Positions 8,423 to 16,616 of a DNA stretch of 64,000 bases are shown here, piece by piece. Each line of letters begins with the position of its first letter. The stretch's first letter is position 1. Both the position numbers and the translations under genes were made by a program. The notes under the pieces are model-generated. The model made no database searches, had not been told where the DNA came from, and saw only the letters and a list, made by a program, of their open reading frames with translations. Source of the DNA: an uncultured Parafilimonas sp. (GTDB lineage: Bacteria > Bacteroidota > Bacteroidia > Chitinophagales > Chitinophagaceae); contig CAIRZB010000029.1 in NCBI GenBank assembly GCA_903882935.1, positions 62,001 through 126,000 on the forward strand. The letters are read 5' to 3'.

Positions 8423-9508
8423 ATGGCAACTAAAGTATTTACCGATCTTTTAATGCAATGGCATTTTAGCGCCAACCAACGGCAAATGCCTTGGAAAGGC
8501 GAGAAAAACCCTTATAAAGTTTGGCTTAGCGAGGTTATTTTACAGCAAACAAGGGTTGAGCAAGGTTGGGCATATTTTGAAAAATTTATTGAGCATTACC
8601 CGGCTATTACTGATTTAGCTGCTGCAAATGATGAGGATGTGTTTAAACTTTGGGAAGGGCTTGGGTATTACAACCGGTGCAAAAACCTATTGGTAACCGC
8701 CCGGCTGGTAACAGAGAAATATAACGGCGTTTTTCCGTCTGAGTATGAAACCATTCTGTCGCTTAAAGGCGTGGGCACATATACGGCCGCTGCAATAGCG
8801 TCATTTTGTTTTAACCTAGCCTACCCGGTAATTGACGGTAACGTATTGCGTGTACTCTCCCGTGTATATGCCATAGAAACCCCGGTTGATGGCAAGGAAG
8901 CCAAAAATATATTTACTACTTTGGCCAATGAGTTGCTGTTTAAAGAAGACCCAGGTGCTTATAACCAAGCCATTATGGATTTTGGTGCCACCGTGTGTAA
9001 GCCCGCGTTGCCGCTTTGCAGCACTTGTGCATTGCAAAAAATTTGCCGCGCCTATGCAACAGGTATGGTAAATATTTTGCCAATAAAAGAGAAAGTATTG
9101 CTGCGGAAAAAAAGATGGTTCACCTATTTTATTTTTAAAAGCGGGGGTACGGTTTTGGTACATAAAAGAACCGCGAACGATATTTGGCAAAACCTATTTG
9201 AGTTTTATTTGGTTGAAACCCCAGCAGACCCCAAATGGACAAAAGAGGCAGTGGCAGAGTGGCTGGCGAGCCAATTGGGTATAACTGATTTTGGTGATGT
9301 TTTTATACACCTGGCAGAACGGCAGCAGCTTACGCACCAAGAAATAAGTGGCTATTTTATAACAGTTTCGTTACCTAAAATACCCACATCGCTGCTACAA
9401 TCACAACAATTCAGCTGGCATCCTAAAGATGCCACCGGGCAATTGGCGTTTCCGCGTTTTATAAACCAATACTTAGCCCAGCATTACCACCAAGGCCAAC
9501 TTTTTTAA
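8423..9508 (+). CDS. mutY: A/G-specific adenine glycosylase MutY
   Basis: This 361-residue base-excision repair enzyme removes adenine mispaired with 8-oxoguanine. The catalytic Glu is in SEVILQQTRVEQGWAYF (residues about 32-48). The helix-hairpin-helix LKGVGTYTAAAIASF and the catalytic Asp segment VIDGNVLRVLSR follow. The iron-sulfur loop has four cysteines spaced C-x6-C-x2-C-x5-C (CKPALPLCSTCALQKIC). The C-terminal 130 residues form the NUDIX-like domain that recognises 8-oxoG. It heads the mutY-ssb-gldE-gldD neighbourhood known in flavobacteria. Confidence 0.95.
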   Translation: MATKVFTDLLMQWHFSANQRQMPWKGEKNPYKVWLSEVILQQTRVEQGWAYFEKFIEHYPAITDLAAANDEDVFKLWEGLGYYNRCKNLLVTARLVTEKYNGVFPSEYETILSLKGVGTYTAAAIASFCFNLAYPVIDGNVLRVLSRVYAIETPVDGKEAKNIFTTLANELLFKEDPGAYNQAIMDFGATVCKPALPLCSTCALQKICRAYATGMVNILPIKEKVLLRKKRWFTYFIFKSGGTVLVHKRTANDIWQNLFEFYLVETPADPKWTKEAVAEWLASQLGITDFGDVFIHLAERQQLTHQEISGYFITVSLPKIPTSLLQSQQFSWHPKDATGQLAFPRFINQYLAQHYHQGQLF

Positions 9509-9609
9509 TTGTTAATACCGTTTGGATGTTTACAGTTTGTGGTTTTTTATTTAATTTTAAAAGCGAATAGCTTATTTTACTTTACAAGGGGAAATTAAAA
9601 TTAAATTGT

Positions 9610-10059
9610 ATGAGAGGTGTAAACAGGGTGATGTTAATTGGCAATTTAGGCAAGGACCCAGACGTGCAATACCTTGAAGGTAATATAGCTGTGGCCAAGT
9701 TTCCGCTGGCAACAACCGAAACCTATAAGGACAGAACGGGTAAATTAATTTCGCAAACTGAATGGCATACAGTTGTTTTGTGGCGCGGCTTGGCCGATTT
9801 AGCCCAAAAATACCTGCACAAAGGCAGTTTAATATATGTGGAGGGCAGGTTAAGAACCCGCAGTTGGGAAGATAAAGAGGGCATTAAGAAATTTGCAACC
9901 GAAATTGTGGGCGATAACCTTATAATGCTGGATAAACGTGCGGAAAGCCACGGGGGATACCCGCAGCAAAGCGGCAGCAGCCACGAGGCAACAGACGGGT
10001 TTGCCGGCCCCGATATACCCCCCCTGGGTGATGAACCTTCCGAAGGGCTGCCTTTTTAA
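9610..10059 (+). CDS. ssb: Single-stranded DNA-binding protein
   Basis: The 149-residue product binds single-stranded DNA in replication, repair and recombination. The OB fold begins RGVNRVMLIGNLGKDPDVQYLEGNIAVAKFPLATTE, typical of bacterial SSB, and continues through EWHTVVLWRGLADLAQKYLHKGSLIYVEGRLRTRSWEDKEG. The short linker is Gly/Ser/Gln-rich, and the acidic C-terminal tip ends DEPSEGLPF, the protein-interaction peptide that binds repair partners. It lies 102 bases after mutY and before gldE on the same strand. Confidence 0.96.
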   Translation: MRGVNRVMLIGNLGKDPDVQYLEGNIAVAKFPLATTETYKDRTGKLISQTEWHTVVLWRGLADLAQKYLHKGSLIYVEGRLRTRSWEDKEGIKKFATEIVGDNLIMLDKRAESHGGYPQQSGSSHEATDGFAGPDIPPLGDEPSEGLPF

Positions 10060-10125
10060 GGCTGTTTTAGCAGCAACCCATTGGCCGTTGCGGTAAATAT
10101 AACAGGCTTTATAAAGTATAAAAAC

Positions 10126-10153
10126 TTGCAGCTATCGGCTTTTGCTATATTTG
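10126..10153 (+). promoter_or_regulatory. Bacteroidota-type promoter upstream of gldE
   Basis: TTG at 10126-10128 is separated by 17 bases from TATATTTG at 10146-10153, an exact TAnnTTTG match. Transcription would start near 10160, leaving a leader of roughly a dozen bases before the predicted TTG start of gldE. Confidence 0.6.
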
Positions 10154-10171
10154 TAACCAAACTTAACTATT

Positions 10172-11515
10172 TTGGAGAGTCACCTTGCACAGTTAAATTT
10201 TTTTTTGAACATACGATTGCTGGCGGGCTTTGACCCTACGGCAACCACAGTGCTGGTATTTGTATTGCTGGTATTAATGATGTTTTCTTTCATCATATCC
10301 GGTGCCGAAGTGGCTTTTTTCTCTCTCTCCCACAAGGATATTAACCTACTTAAAACAAAACAAAAAGATTCTTATAAGCGCATTATTAACCTTTTAGAAG
10401 AGCCAAAATTATTACTAGGTTCACTGCTTATCGGTAATAGCGTAACAAACATCGCCATAATCATTATCTCCAGCATGGTTATTGACGACACGGTGCATTT
10501 AACCGCAGGCAGCATGTGGGCTGCTAATTTTTTACTTAAAATAGTGCTGGTAACCTCCCTGCTGTTGTTGTTTTGTAAAATTATACCCAAAGTTTTGGCC
10601 AACAACAACAACATACGGTTTGCCGAATACGCGGGCATTTTAGTTGAGTTTGTGTACTATTTGTTTAAGCGTCCGGGTGTTTGGTTAGTACGGTTTACTG
10701 ATTATGTTGAAAAAAAGCTGGGCTCGGGTAGCAAAAACCAGTCTAGCATGGAAGAGTTAAACCAAGCCATAGGCATCACCTACTCAAATGAAAACCCCGA
10801 CGAAAAGAATATATTGATGGGTATTGCCAAATTTGGCAATATAACCGTTAAGCAAATAATGCGCAGCAGGCTGGATGTAAATGGCGTGGAAGAAAAAACA
10901 AGCTTCGGCGAAATTATTAAGCGTATTGAAGAATTGCATTACAGCCGCTTGCCAGTATACCGCGAAGACCTGGACCAGGTGAGCGGCATACTGCACACCA
11001 AAGACGTACTGCCATACATAAACAACGAGCCTGATTACGATTGGCACCACCTTGTACGCGCCCCGTATTTTGTACATGAGCAGAAATTGATTGAAGACCT
11101 GCTGCATGAGTTTCAACTAAAGCACATACATTTTGCCGTAGTGGTGGATGAGTTTGGTGGCACCAGCGGCATTGTAACGCTGGAAGACGTAATGGAAGAA
11201 ATTATTGGCGATATTAAGGATGAGTTTGACGAAGACGAAATTGCCTTTAAAAAATTAGACGACAATAACTATGTTTTTGACGGTAAAACCATGTTGCATG
11301 ATGTTTGCAAAATAATGGAGTTACCATTGGAAACGTTTGACAATGTGAAGGGCGAAAGCGAATCGTTGGCGGGTTTGGTGTTGGAAATAGCAGGCGAAAT
11401 ACCCACTGTGGAGCAAATAATACCTTCGGGCGACTTTGAGTTTGCCGTGCTTGAAATAGACAAAAACCGGCTACAAAAAATAAAAGTAACCATTAAGCCC
11501 AAACCCGAAGCATAG
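10172..11515 (+). CDS. gldE: Gliding motility-associated protein GldE (HlyC/CorC family)
   Basis: This inner-membrane protein of about 447 residues combines an N-terminal DUF21/CNNM transmembrane domain (residues about 25-180, with ISGAEVAFFSLSHKDI and several hydrophobic helices), two CBS motifs (around VKQIMRSRLDVNGVEE and SRLPVYREDLDQVSGILHTKDVLPYI, then HFAVVVDEFGGTSGIVTLEDVMEEIIGDIKDEFD), and a C-terminal CorC_HlyC domain (YVFDGKTMLHDV...). Position between ssb and gldD supports GldE, known from F. johnsoniae, where GldE overexpression can compensate for some gldD defects. No ATG is well placed; TTG 10172, just after the promoter, is the best start. It ends with TAG. Confidence 0.88.
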   Translation: MESHLAQLNFFLNIRLLAGFDPTATTVLVFVLLVLMMFSFIISGAEVAFFSLSHKDINLLKTKQKDSYKRIINLLEEPKLLLGSLLIGNSVTNIAIIIISSMVIDDTVHLTAGSMWAANFLLKIVLVTSLLLLFCKIIPKVLANNNNIRFAEYAGILVEFVYYLFKRPGVWLVRFTDYVEKKLGSGSKNQSSMEELNQAIGITYSNENPDEKNILMGIAKFGNITVKQIMRSRLDVNGVEEKTSFGEIIKRIEELHYSRLPVYREDLDQVSGILHTKDVLPYINNEPDYDWHHLVRAPYFVHEQKLIEDLLHEFQLKHIHFAVVVDEFGGTSGIVTLEDVMEEIIGDIKDEFDEDEIAFKKLDDNNYVFDGKTMLHDVCKIMELPLETFDNVKGESESLAGLVLEIAGEIPTVEQIIPSGDFEFAVLEIDKNRLQKIKVTIKPKPEA

Positions 11516-11625
11516 TAAAAGTACATGGGTGGATGGTTTTAAAGGCACCGTGCGCAATTGAATGCCCATCGTTGAAAAACAAGTATGGACCATACAAGAA
11601 TGGGTTGTAAAATTAAACAAAGTAA

Positions 11626-12312
11626 ATGGGGTACGTTTTAAACACCGTCCGTAAGTGTATTTTATCAATAGTATTAAAGCAACAGGCTTTTAATAAGCAA
11701 GCCACGGTAACAGCAAATATTAAGCTATTTTGTGTAGCAATGCTTGTTACAGCCTGCAATTCAACCTATACGCCCAAACCCACCGGTTATTTCAAAATAA
11801 ACTTTCCGGCAAAAAAATACCAGTTATTTAGCCAGCCAGGCTACCCCTATACATTTGAATACCCGGTGTATGCAAACGTGGTGAAAGACTCCAGTTTTTT
11901 TGGTGATGCCACTGAAAACCCTTGGTGGATAAACATCAACTTCCCCCAGTTTAACGGCAAAATAAATGTTACCTATAAATCAATTGGTGCCAATAAGCTG
12001 GAAAAGCTGTTGAACGATGCTTTTAATATGACAAATAAACACTCGTCCAGAGCTGAATATATTGGTGATTCGCTATTGGAAACACCCAATGGTGTACACG
12101 GCATGTTTTTTAAAGTGGAAGGCAATGTTGCCACCGCCAACCAGTTTTTTTTAACCGATTCCACCAAAAACTTTTTGCGGGGTGCCTTGTATTTTGATGC
12201 CACCCCCAACCAAGACTCCCTGAAACCGGTGAACGATTTTTTACTACAGGACATGCTGCACATGGTAAACACGTTTAAGTGGATACCCCCATCCCCTAAA
12301 GGGGGGCTTTAA
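11626..12312 (+). CDS. gldD: Gliding motility lipoprotein GldD
   Basis: The product is a predicted lipoprotein needed for gliding and T9SS function in flavobacteria. The conserved start of the mature protein is clear: ACNSTYTPKPTGYFKINFPAKKYQLF, with the lipobox LVTAC. Further family segments include ENPWWININFPQFNGKINVTYK and KHSSRAEYIGDS, then GMFFKVEGNVATANQFFLTDSTKNFLRGALYF. About 30 residues precede the hydrophobic signal region (KLFCVAMLVTAC) if translation starts at ATG 11626, which is long for a lipoprotein signal, so a later non-ATG start is possible. The last residues PPSPKGGL are encoded by a dispersed inverted repeat element that overlaps the stop region. Confidence 0.88.
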   Translation: MGYVLNTVRKCILSIVLKQQAFNKQATVTANIKLFCVAMLVTACNSTYTPKPTGYFKINFPAKKYQLFSQPGYPYTFEYPVYANVVKDSSFFGDATENPWWININFPQFNGKINVTYKSIGANKLEKLLNDAFNMTNKHSSRAEYIGDSLLETPNGVHGMFFKVEGNVATANQFFLTDSTKNFLRGALYFDATPNQDSLKPVNDFLLQDMLHMVNTFKWIPPSPKGGL

Positions 12313-12314
12313 GC
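12286..12314. repeat. C/G-rich inverted repeat element, left copy
   Basis: These 29 bases are the exact reverse complement of 12453-12481. The core is itself nearly palindromic (CCCCTAAAGGGG). The copy overlaps the last codons and stop of gldD. Confidence 0.85.
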
Positions 12315-12368
12315 AGGTTGCTTAGATATAACCAAGTATACTCCATCGCGAAAATGATAGCTTATTTG

Positions 12369-12387
12369 AAGATAGCAAAGCTATCTT
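12369..12387. other. Hairpin inside the inverted-repeat-bounded segment
   Basis: An 8-bp perfect stem (12369-12376 with 12380-12387) has a 3-base AAA loop. It lies within the 138-base spacer between the two element copies and has no T run. Confidence 0.5.
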
Positions 12388-12452
12388 TGTATAAACCGTA
12401 ATAAAAGTTTTTGCAATTTTATACATTAAACAAATTACCCGAAAGGTACGAG

Positions 12453-12481
12453 GCTTAAAGCCCCCCTTTAGGGGATGGGGG
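12453..12481. repeat. C/G-rich inverted repeat element, right copy
   Basis: Perfect 29-base inverted partner of 12286-12314, ending 6 bases before the DUF3109 start codon. The 138 bases between the two copies contain no gene that I can support. Confidence 0.85.
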
Positions 12482-12487
12482 CTGCAT

Positions 12488-13078
12488 ATGATAGCAATTG
12501 ACAACAAATTAATAAGCGACCAGGTAATTGAGGAGCAGTTTGTGTGCGACCTGAACAAGTGCAAAGGCGGCTGCTGCGAAGACGGCGACTGCGGCGCACC
12601 ACTGGAAGTGGGCGAGCTGGAAGAACTGATAGATAACTTTGAGGCCATAAAGCCCTACCTTAATAAGGCTGGGTTGAAGGAAATTGAGAAAAACGGCAAA
12701 TACAAATACGATACCGAGTTTGGCTGGGTAACCCCCACCATTGACGGTGGTATTTGCGCCTATGGCTTTCGTGATGCGCAGGGCATTATTAAATGCGGCA
12801 TTGAGCAGGCCTACAACGATGGCTTGGTAAAATGGCGCAAACCCATAAGCTGCCACCTGTTCCCCATCCGTATACAAAAAAGCAAACAAGACCCCGACCT
12901 GGAATATGTAAACTACGAGCCGCGTGAAGATTTGTGCAAGGCCGCCTGTAAATTTGGCAAGCAGCTAAAAGTGCCCGTGTACATTTTTTTGAAAGAACCC
13001 ATTATTAGAAAATATGGGGACGAGTTTTATGAGGCATTGAAAGCTACGGCAGAGCATTGGAAGAGTGGGGATAAGTAA
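12488..13078 (+). CDS. DUF3109 family cysteine-rich protein
   Basis: This 196-residue protein of unknown function matches the DUF3109 family common in Bacteroidota. It carries cysteine clusters that could bind Zn or an Fe-S cluster: CDLNKCKGGCCEDGDCGAPLE near residues 20-40, then GGICAYGFRD, IIKCGIEQAY, SCHLFPIRI and EDLCKAACKFG. A general resemblance to the YkgJ-type CxCC proteins is an inference. The start codon at 12488 comes directly after the right copy of the inverted repeat element. No further functional clue is available from context. Confidence 0.82.
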   Translation: MIAIDNKLISDQVIEEQFVCDLNKCKGGCCEDGDCGAPLEVGELEELIDNFEAIKPYLNKAGLKEIEKNGKYKYDTEFGWVTPTIDGGICAYGFRDAQGIIKCGIEQAYNDGLVKWRKPISCHLFPIRIQKSKQDPDLEYVNYEPREDLCKAACKFGKQLKVPVYIFLKEPIIRKYGDEFYEALKATAEHWKSGDK

Positions 13079-13253
13079 GCTATTTTACAAGGCTAATGGC
13101 AACAAGTTTTATGTTTGTGGGTTACGGTGTTTTAGCAATAATAACTTAGATAAAATTAGCGGAATAGCCCAGTAACAATCGGACTGCCGGAGTGAGTGAC
13201 ACAACGAACGATGAATAGCCTACCTCAGTCGGCCCTACAAAAAATTTAATCAC

Positions 13254-14630
13254 ATGCAAAACACAGCAGCATCCTTTATAGCAAAAAGCACCATTAAGTC
13301 TGCCGACTTAGAACACCGGCGGAAAATAAACTTTAACATCGGCAAATACAATGCCGTGGTGGTGCAGGGCAAAAAGCAGTTTAGCAATGTAATGTTAGCA
13401 AGGGAACGGGCCAAAAACGCTAAATGGCGTGCCATTGAAAACCTGGATGTGTATTTGGAACAATTTGAAAAGCAAATGACCAGCCGGGGTGCCAAAGTAA
13501 TTTGGGCCGAAACAGCCGAGCAGGCACTGGAAGAAATTGGTAAAATTTGCGATGCGAAAAAATGCCGTACCGTGGTTAAAAGCAAAAGCATGGTTACGGA
13601 AGAAATACACCTTAACCATTACTTGGAAACCAGGGGGATAGAAAGCGTGGAGACCGACCTTGGCGAATACATACAGCAGTTAGACGGTGAGCCACCATAC
13701 CATATTGTTACCCCCGCCATGCACAAAAGCAAGGAAGATGTGGCTAAGCTGTTTGCCGAAAAACTGGGTACTTCGCCCAATTTAACACCCGAGCAACTTA
13801 CGTTGGTGGCCCGCCAAAAGCTGCGTGAGAAGTACACCGCCGCTGAAATAGGTGTTACAGGGGCCAATTTTATGATAGCCGATATTGGCGGCATTGCCAT
13901 TACAGAAAATGAGGGCAATGCCCGTTTAAGCTGCGCCTTTCCTAAAACGCATATTGCCATTGTGGGTATTGAAAAAATGATACCCGCCATGGCCGACCTT
14001 GATTTATTTTGGCCGCTGTTGGCCACCTTTGGCACCGGCCAACGGGTAACAGTGTACAACACCATTGTAACGGGGCCTAAGCAGCCCGGCGAAACCGACG
14101 GGCCCGAAGAAATGTATGTAATACTGCTTGACAATGGCCGCACCAACCTACTGGCTAACCCCAAAACACGCGAAGCACTATACTGCATACGTTGCGGTGC
14201 CTGCCTTAATGCTTGCCCCGTGTACAAAAACATAGGCGGCCACGCGTACGAAACAGCCTATAGCGGCCCCATCGGCAGCGTTATTACTCCCCATTTAAAA
14301 GGGATGGACGACTATAAGCATTTGAGTTATGCATCCAGCTTATGTGGTAACTGTACGGAGGTATGCCCCGTGCGCATAAACCTGCATGAGCTGTTGTTGG
14401 AGAACAGGCATGAGTCTGTTATGGAAGGGGGCAGCAGCCTTGCTGAGCGTGTTGCCTGGAAAGCCTGGAAACAAGCCAGCCTTAACCGTGGCATGATGAA
14501 TATGGGTAGTGGCAAACAAAAAAACTGGGTGGTGAACAAAGTATTTAAGGGTTGGACACAGCACCGGGCAGACCTTAACTTTAGCCAAAAAACATTTAAT
14601 GAAATGTGGCGGGAGCAACACGGCGAATAA
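13254..14630 (+). CDS. lutB: Lactate utilization iron-sulfur protein LutB
   Basis: The 458-residue product belongs to the LutB/LldF family, the iron-sulfur subunit of the LutABC L-lactate oxidation complex. The N-terminal LUD domain includes VVVKSKSMVTEEIHLNHYLE and GVTGANFMIADIGGIAITENEGN. The C-terminal ferredoxin-like part has two cluster motifs, CIRCGACLNACPVYKNIGG (near residue 310) and CGNCTEVCPV (near residue 365). No lutA or lutC gene is adjacent; the following gene is an unrelated Uma2 protein. The 175 bases upstream hold no recognisable feature. Confidence 0.9.
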   Translation: MQNTAASFIAKSTIKSADLEHRRKINFNIGKYNAVVVQGKKQFSNVMLARERAKNAKWRAIENLDVYLEQFEKQMTSRGAKVIWAETAEQALEEIGKICDAKKCRTVVKSKSMVTEEIHLNHYLETRGIESVETDLGEYIQQLDGEPPYHIVTPAMHKSKEDVAKLFAEKLGTSPNLTPEQLTLVARQKLREKYTAAEIGVTGANFMIADIGGIAITENEGNARLSCAFPKTHIAIVGIEKMIPAMADLDLFWPLLATFGTGQRVTVYNTIVTGPKQPGETDGPEEMYVILLDNGRTNLLANPKTREALYCIRCGACLNACPVYKNIGGHAYETAYSGPIGSVITPHLKGMDDYKHLSYASSLCGNCTEVCPVRINLHELLLENRHESVMEGGSSLAERVAWKAWKQASLNRGMMNMGSGKQKNWVVNKVFKGWTQHRADLNFSQKTFNEMWREQHGE

Positions 14631-14669
14631 TGTTGGTTTATTTTTGTAAATTTGGGCAAAGGGGCGGTT

Positions 14670-15218
14670 ATGAAACAAGTTATCTTAAACAAGCCATTTA
14701 GCAGTGAGGAGGAGTATTTTGCTTTTGAAGAAAAAAGCGAACTGAAACACGAATATATTGACTCAACCCTATTTGAAATGAGCGGCGCATCCAAGTACCA
14801 TAATAAGATGGCAAGAAAAGTTGCCAATGTGTTGGAAGAATTGTTGGCTTCCGATGAATTTGAAGTATTTGGCGAAGGCTTCAAGGTACGTACGCGCGAA
14901 GGCAACTTTTTTTATCCTGATATTATTGCCTGTAAACCGGCTCCAGAAAGGTACTACACTGATAAGCCTGTGCTTTTAGTAGAAATACTTTCTGACTCGA
15001 CACGAGCATTCGATATGGCTGACAAATTTATACAGTACAGAAAATTCCCGACCTTGGAATATTACCTATGTATAGAGCCGGAACACACAGCGGTACATTT
15101 TTATTACCGAAATGAAGAAAACGAATGGCAGGCCGATGTTTTTAACAGCAAAAATGATATCATCAAACTCACTAAGCTCGGCATCTCACTTCCGTTAAAG
15201 GATATTTACCAAGCCTGA
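14670..15218 (+). CDS. Uma2 family (PD-(D/E)XK-like) putative endonuclease
   Basis: The 182-residue protein matches the Uma2 family, predicted restriction-endonuclease-like folds. Visible motifs are EEKSELKHEYIDSTLFEMSGASKYHN, the PD segment NFFYPDIIACKP, the catalytic-type VLLVEILSDSTRAFDMADKFIQYRKFPTLEYYLCIEP. These contain the expected D, E and K positions, so the active site looks intact. The track of the frame extends to TTG 14652, but a TATTTTTG promoter-like element at 14639-14646 would start transcription near that point, favouring ATG 14670. Its stop codon overlaps the start of the next gene (TGATG), indicating translational coupling. The biological role of Uma2 proteins is unclear. 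Confidence 0.82.
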   Translation: MKQVILNKPFSSEEEYFAFEEKSELKHEYIDSTLFEMSGASKYHNKMARKVANVLEELLASDEFEVFGEGFKVRTREGNFFYPDIIACKPAPERYYTDKPVLLVEILSDSTRAFDMADKFIQYRKFPTLEYYLCIEPEHTAVHFYYRNEENEWQADVFNSKNDIIKLTKLGISLPLKDIYQA

Positions 15219-16612
15219 TGCTGCTTATTTATACAAAGGCCAACACAAACCGCTTTAGTTATATTACTGAGGTGTTATTTACATCGGTATGGTTGGTGAA
15301 ATATAGGATTACCTTGCACCAGGATGAATTCTTGGCTTTCGATGGCCTCAAGATCAATTACTCGGACGAAAGAATTAGCCCTGATGAAATTTGGATACAG
15401 CCGCATAGCCTGTTGTTTGAAAAAGGAATCTCCCCCCAACAAACCGACACCTTTGAATGGCAGGGCTATCAAGCTTTTTTTAAAACGGGCGGTGATATGC
15501 CCTTTGATATTTTTGCGGCATCTTTTTACCTCATCACCCGTTATGAGGAATACCTGCCCCACCAAAAAGACGAATACGACAGGTATGCCCATACCAACAG
15601 CCTAGCATTTAAAAAAGGTTTTCTGCATCTGCCATTGGTGAACTTGTGGTTGAAAGAAATGTTTCAAGTTTTCGGTTTCAAGTTTCAGGGTTCCGGCTTA
15701 CCATCACACCATTCACCATTCACCATTGACAATTCACGTTTCCCGATTGACGATTCCCGATTCACGTTTCCCGTTTCCCGATTCCCGATTCACGTTTCCC
15801 GTTTCACCTACACCCCTACCTACGACATTGATATCGCTTATGCGTACAATGGCAAGGGAATCGTAAGAAATATCGGTAGTTTTTGCAAAGACCTGCTTAC
15901 TAGGAAATGGAAGATGGTAGCTGAAAGAATAAAATTTTACAGCGGGATGGGGAACGACCCTTTTGATACTTACCAGTGGTTGCACGGGTTGCACGAGAAA
16001 TATCAACTTACGCCTATTTATTTCTTTCTGCTGGCTGCCAGACATAGGTTGTATGATAAAAACATACCGCCGCAATCGAAAGTGATGAAGCGATTGGTGC
16101 AGCAACATGCGCAGAAATATTCGGTTGGAATACACCCATCCTGGCAAAGCGGGGATGATGAACAGTTGTTGAATAAAGAGATAATCACCCTTTCATGCAT
16201 AAGCGATAACCCTATACAAAAAAGCAGGCAGCATTACATAAGGATCGAAATACCATCTACATACAGATTGCTCATATCCAAAGGCATCACCGAAGAGTAC
16301 TCTATGGGCTATGGCAGCATAAACGGCTTTAGGGCATCGGTGGCATCGCCATTTTATTGGTATGATGTGGAGAATGACATAAAAACTAACCTGCTCATCC
16401 GTCCATATTGCTACATGGAAGCCAACTCGTTTTTTGAACAGCGCTATACCGCAGAACAAGCCGCAGTTGAGTTACAACAATACCACGATGTTGTAAAAGC
16501 TGTGGGCGGGGAGCTTATCACCATTTTCCACAACCATTTTGTCACGGAACAGCCGCAATGGGTCGCCTGGCGCAATATGTATGCAGATTTTTTGGAAAGG
16601 AATTTTGGGTGA
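15218..16612 (+). CDS. Polysaccharide deacetylase family protein with repeat-encoded insert
   Basis: The 464-residue product resembles the Bacteroidota DUF7033/polysaccharide deacetylase proteins, thought to deacetylate envelope glycans. The N-terminal domain contains PFDIFAASFYLITRYEEYLPH; the deacetylase part begins at YTPTYDIDIAYAY, with VGIHPSWQS as the His segment and a final LITIFHNHF. Residues about 148-197, between these domains, are encoded by 7-bp tandem repeats and read as a low-complexity string of SRFP/SRFT units (e.g. DDSRFTFPVSRFPIHVSRFT). The frame stays open across the repeat. The start overlaps the Uma2 stop. Family assignment is good; the precise substrate is unknown. Confidence 0.8.
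   Translation: MLLIYTKANTNRFSYITEVLFTSVWLVKYRITLHQDEFLAFDGLKINYSDERISPDEIWIQPHSLLFEKGISPQQTDTFEWQGYQAFFKTGGDMPFDIFAASFYLITRYEEYLPHQKDEYDRYAHTNSLAFKKGFLHLPLVNLWLKEMFQVFGFKFQGSGLPSHHSPFTIDNSRFPIDDSRFTFPVSRFPIHVSRFTYTPTYDIDIAYAYNGKGIVRNIGSFCKDLLTRKWKMVAERIKFYSGMGNDPFDTYQWLHGLHEKYQLTPIYFFLLAARHRLYDKNIPPQSKVMKRLVQQHAQKYSVGIHPSWQSGDDEQLLNKEIITLSCISDNPIQKSRQHYIRIEIPSTYRLLISKGITEEYSMGYGSINGFRASVASPFYWYDVENDIKTNLLIRPYCYMEANSFFEQRYTAEQAAVELQQYHDVVKAVGGELITIFHNHFVTEQPQWVAWRNMYADFLERNFG
15661..15807. repeat. 7-bp tandem repeats inside the polysaccharide deacetylase gene
   Basis: Eleven consecutive heptamers of the form G[AT]TT[CG][CA]C are readable from 15731 to 15807 (first unit aattcac). Less regular 7-bp units (attcacc, gtttcaa, gtttcag) extend the tract back to about 15661. 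The consensus is the reverse complement of the array at 25381. Confidence 0.85.
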
Positions 16613-16616
16613 GGGC

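Noticed and set aside
13079-13253. Possible structured RNA upstream of lutB
   Set aside because: Some short complementary words (CGGACTG, CAGTCGG) occur but no consistent stem or known riboswitch motif could be built.
13619-14233. 204-residue ORF antisense to lutB
   Set aside because: Shadow of the lutB codons; Ser/Pro-rich composition typical of antisense frames in this genome.
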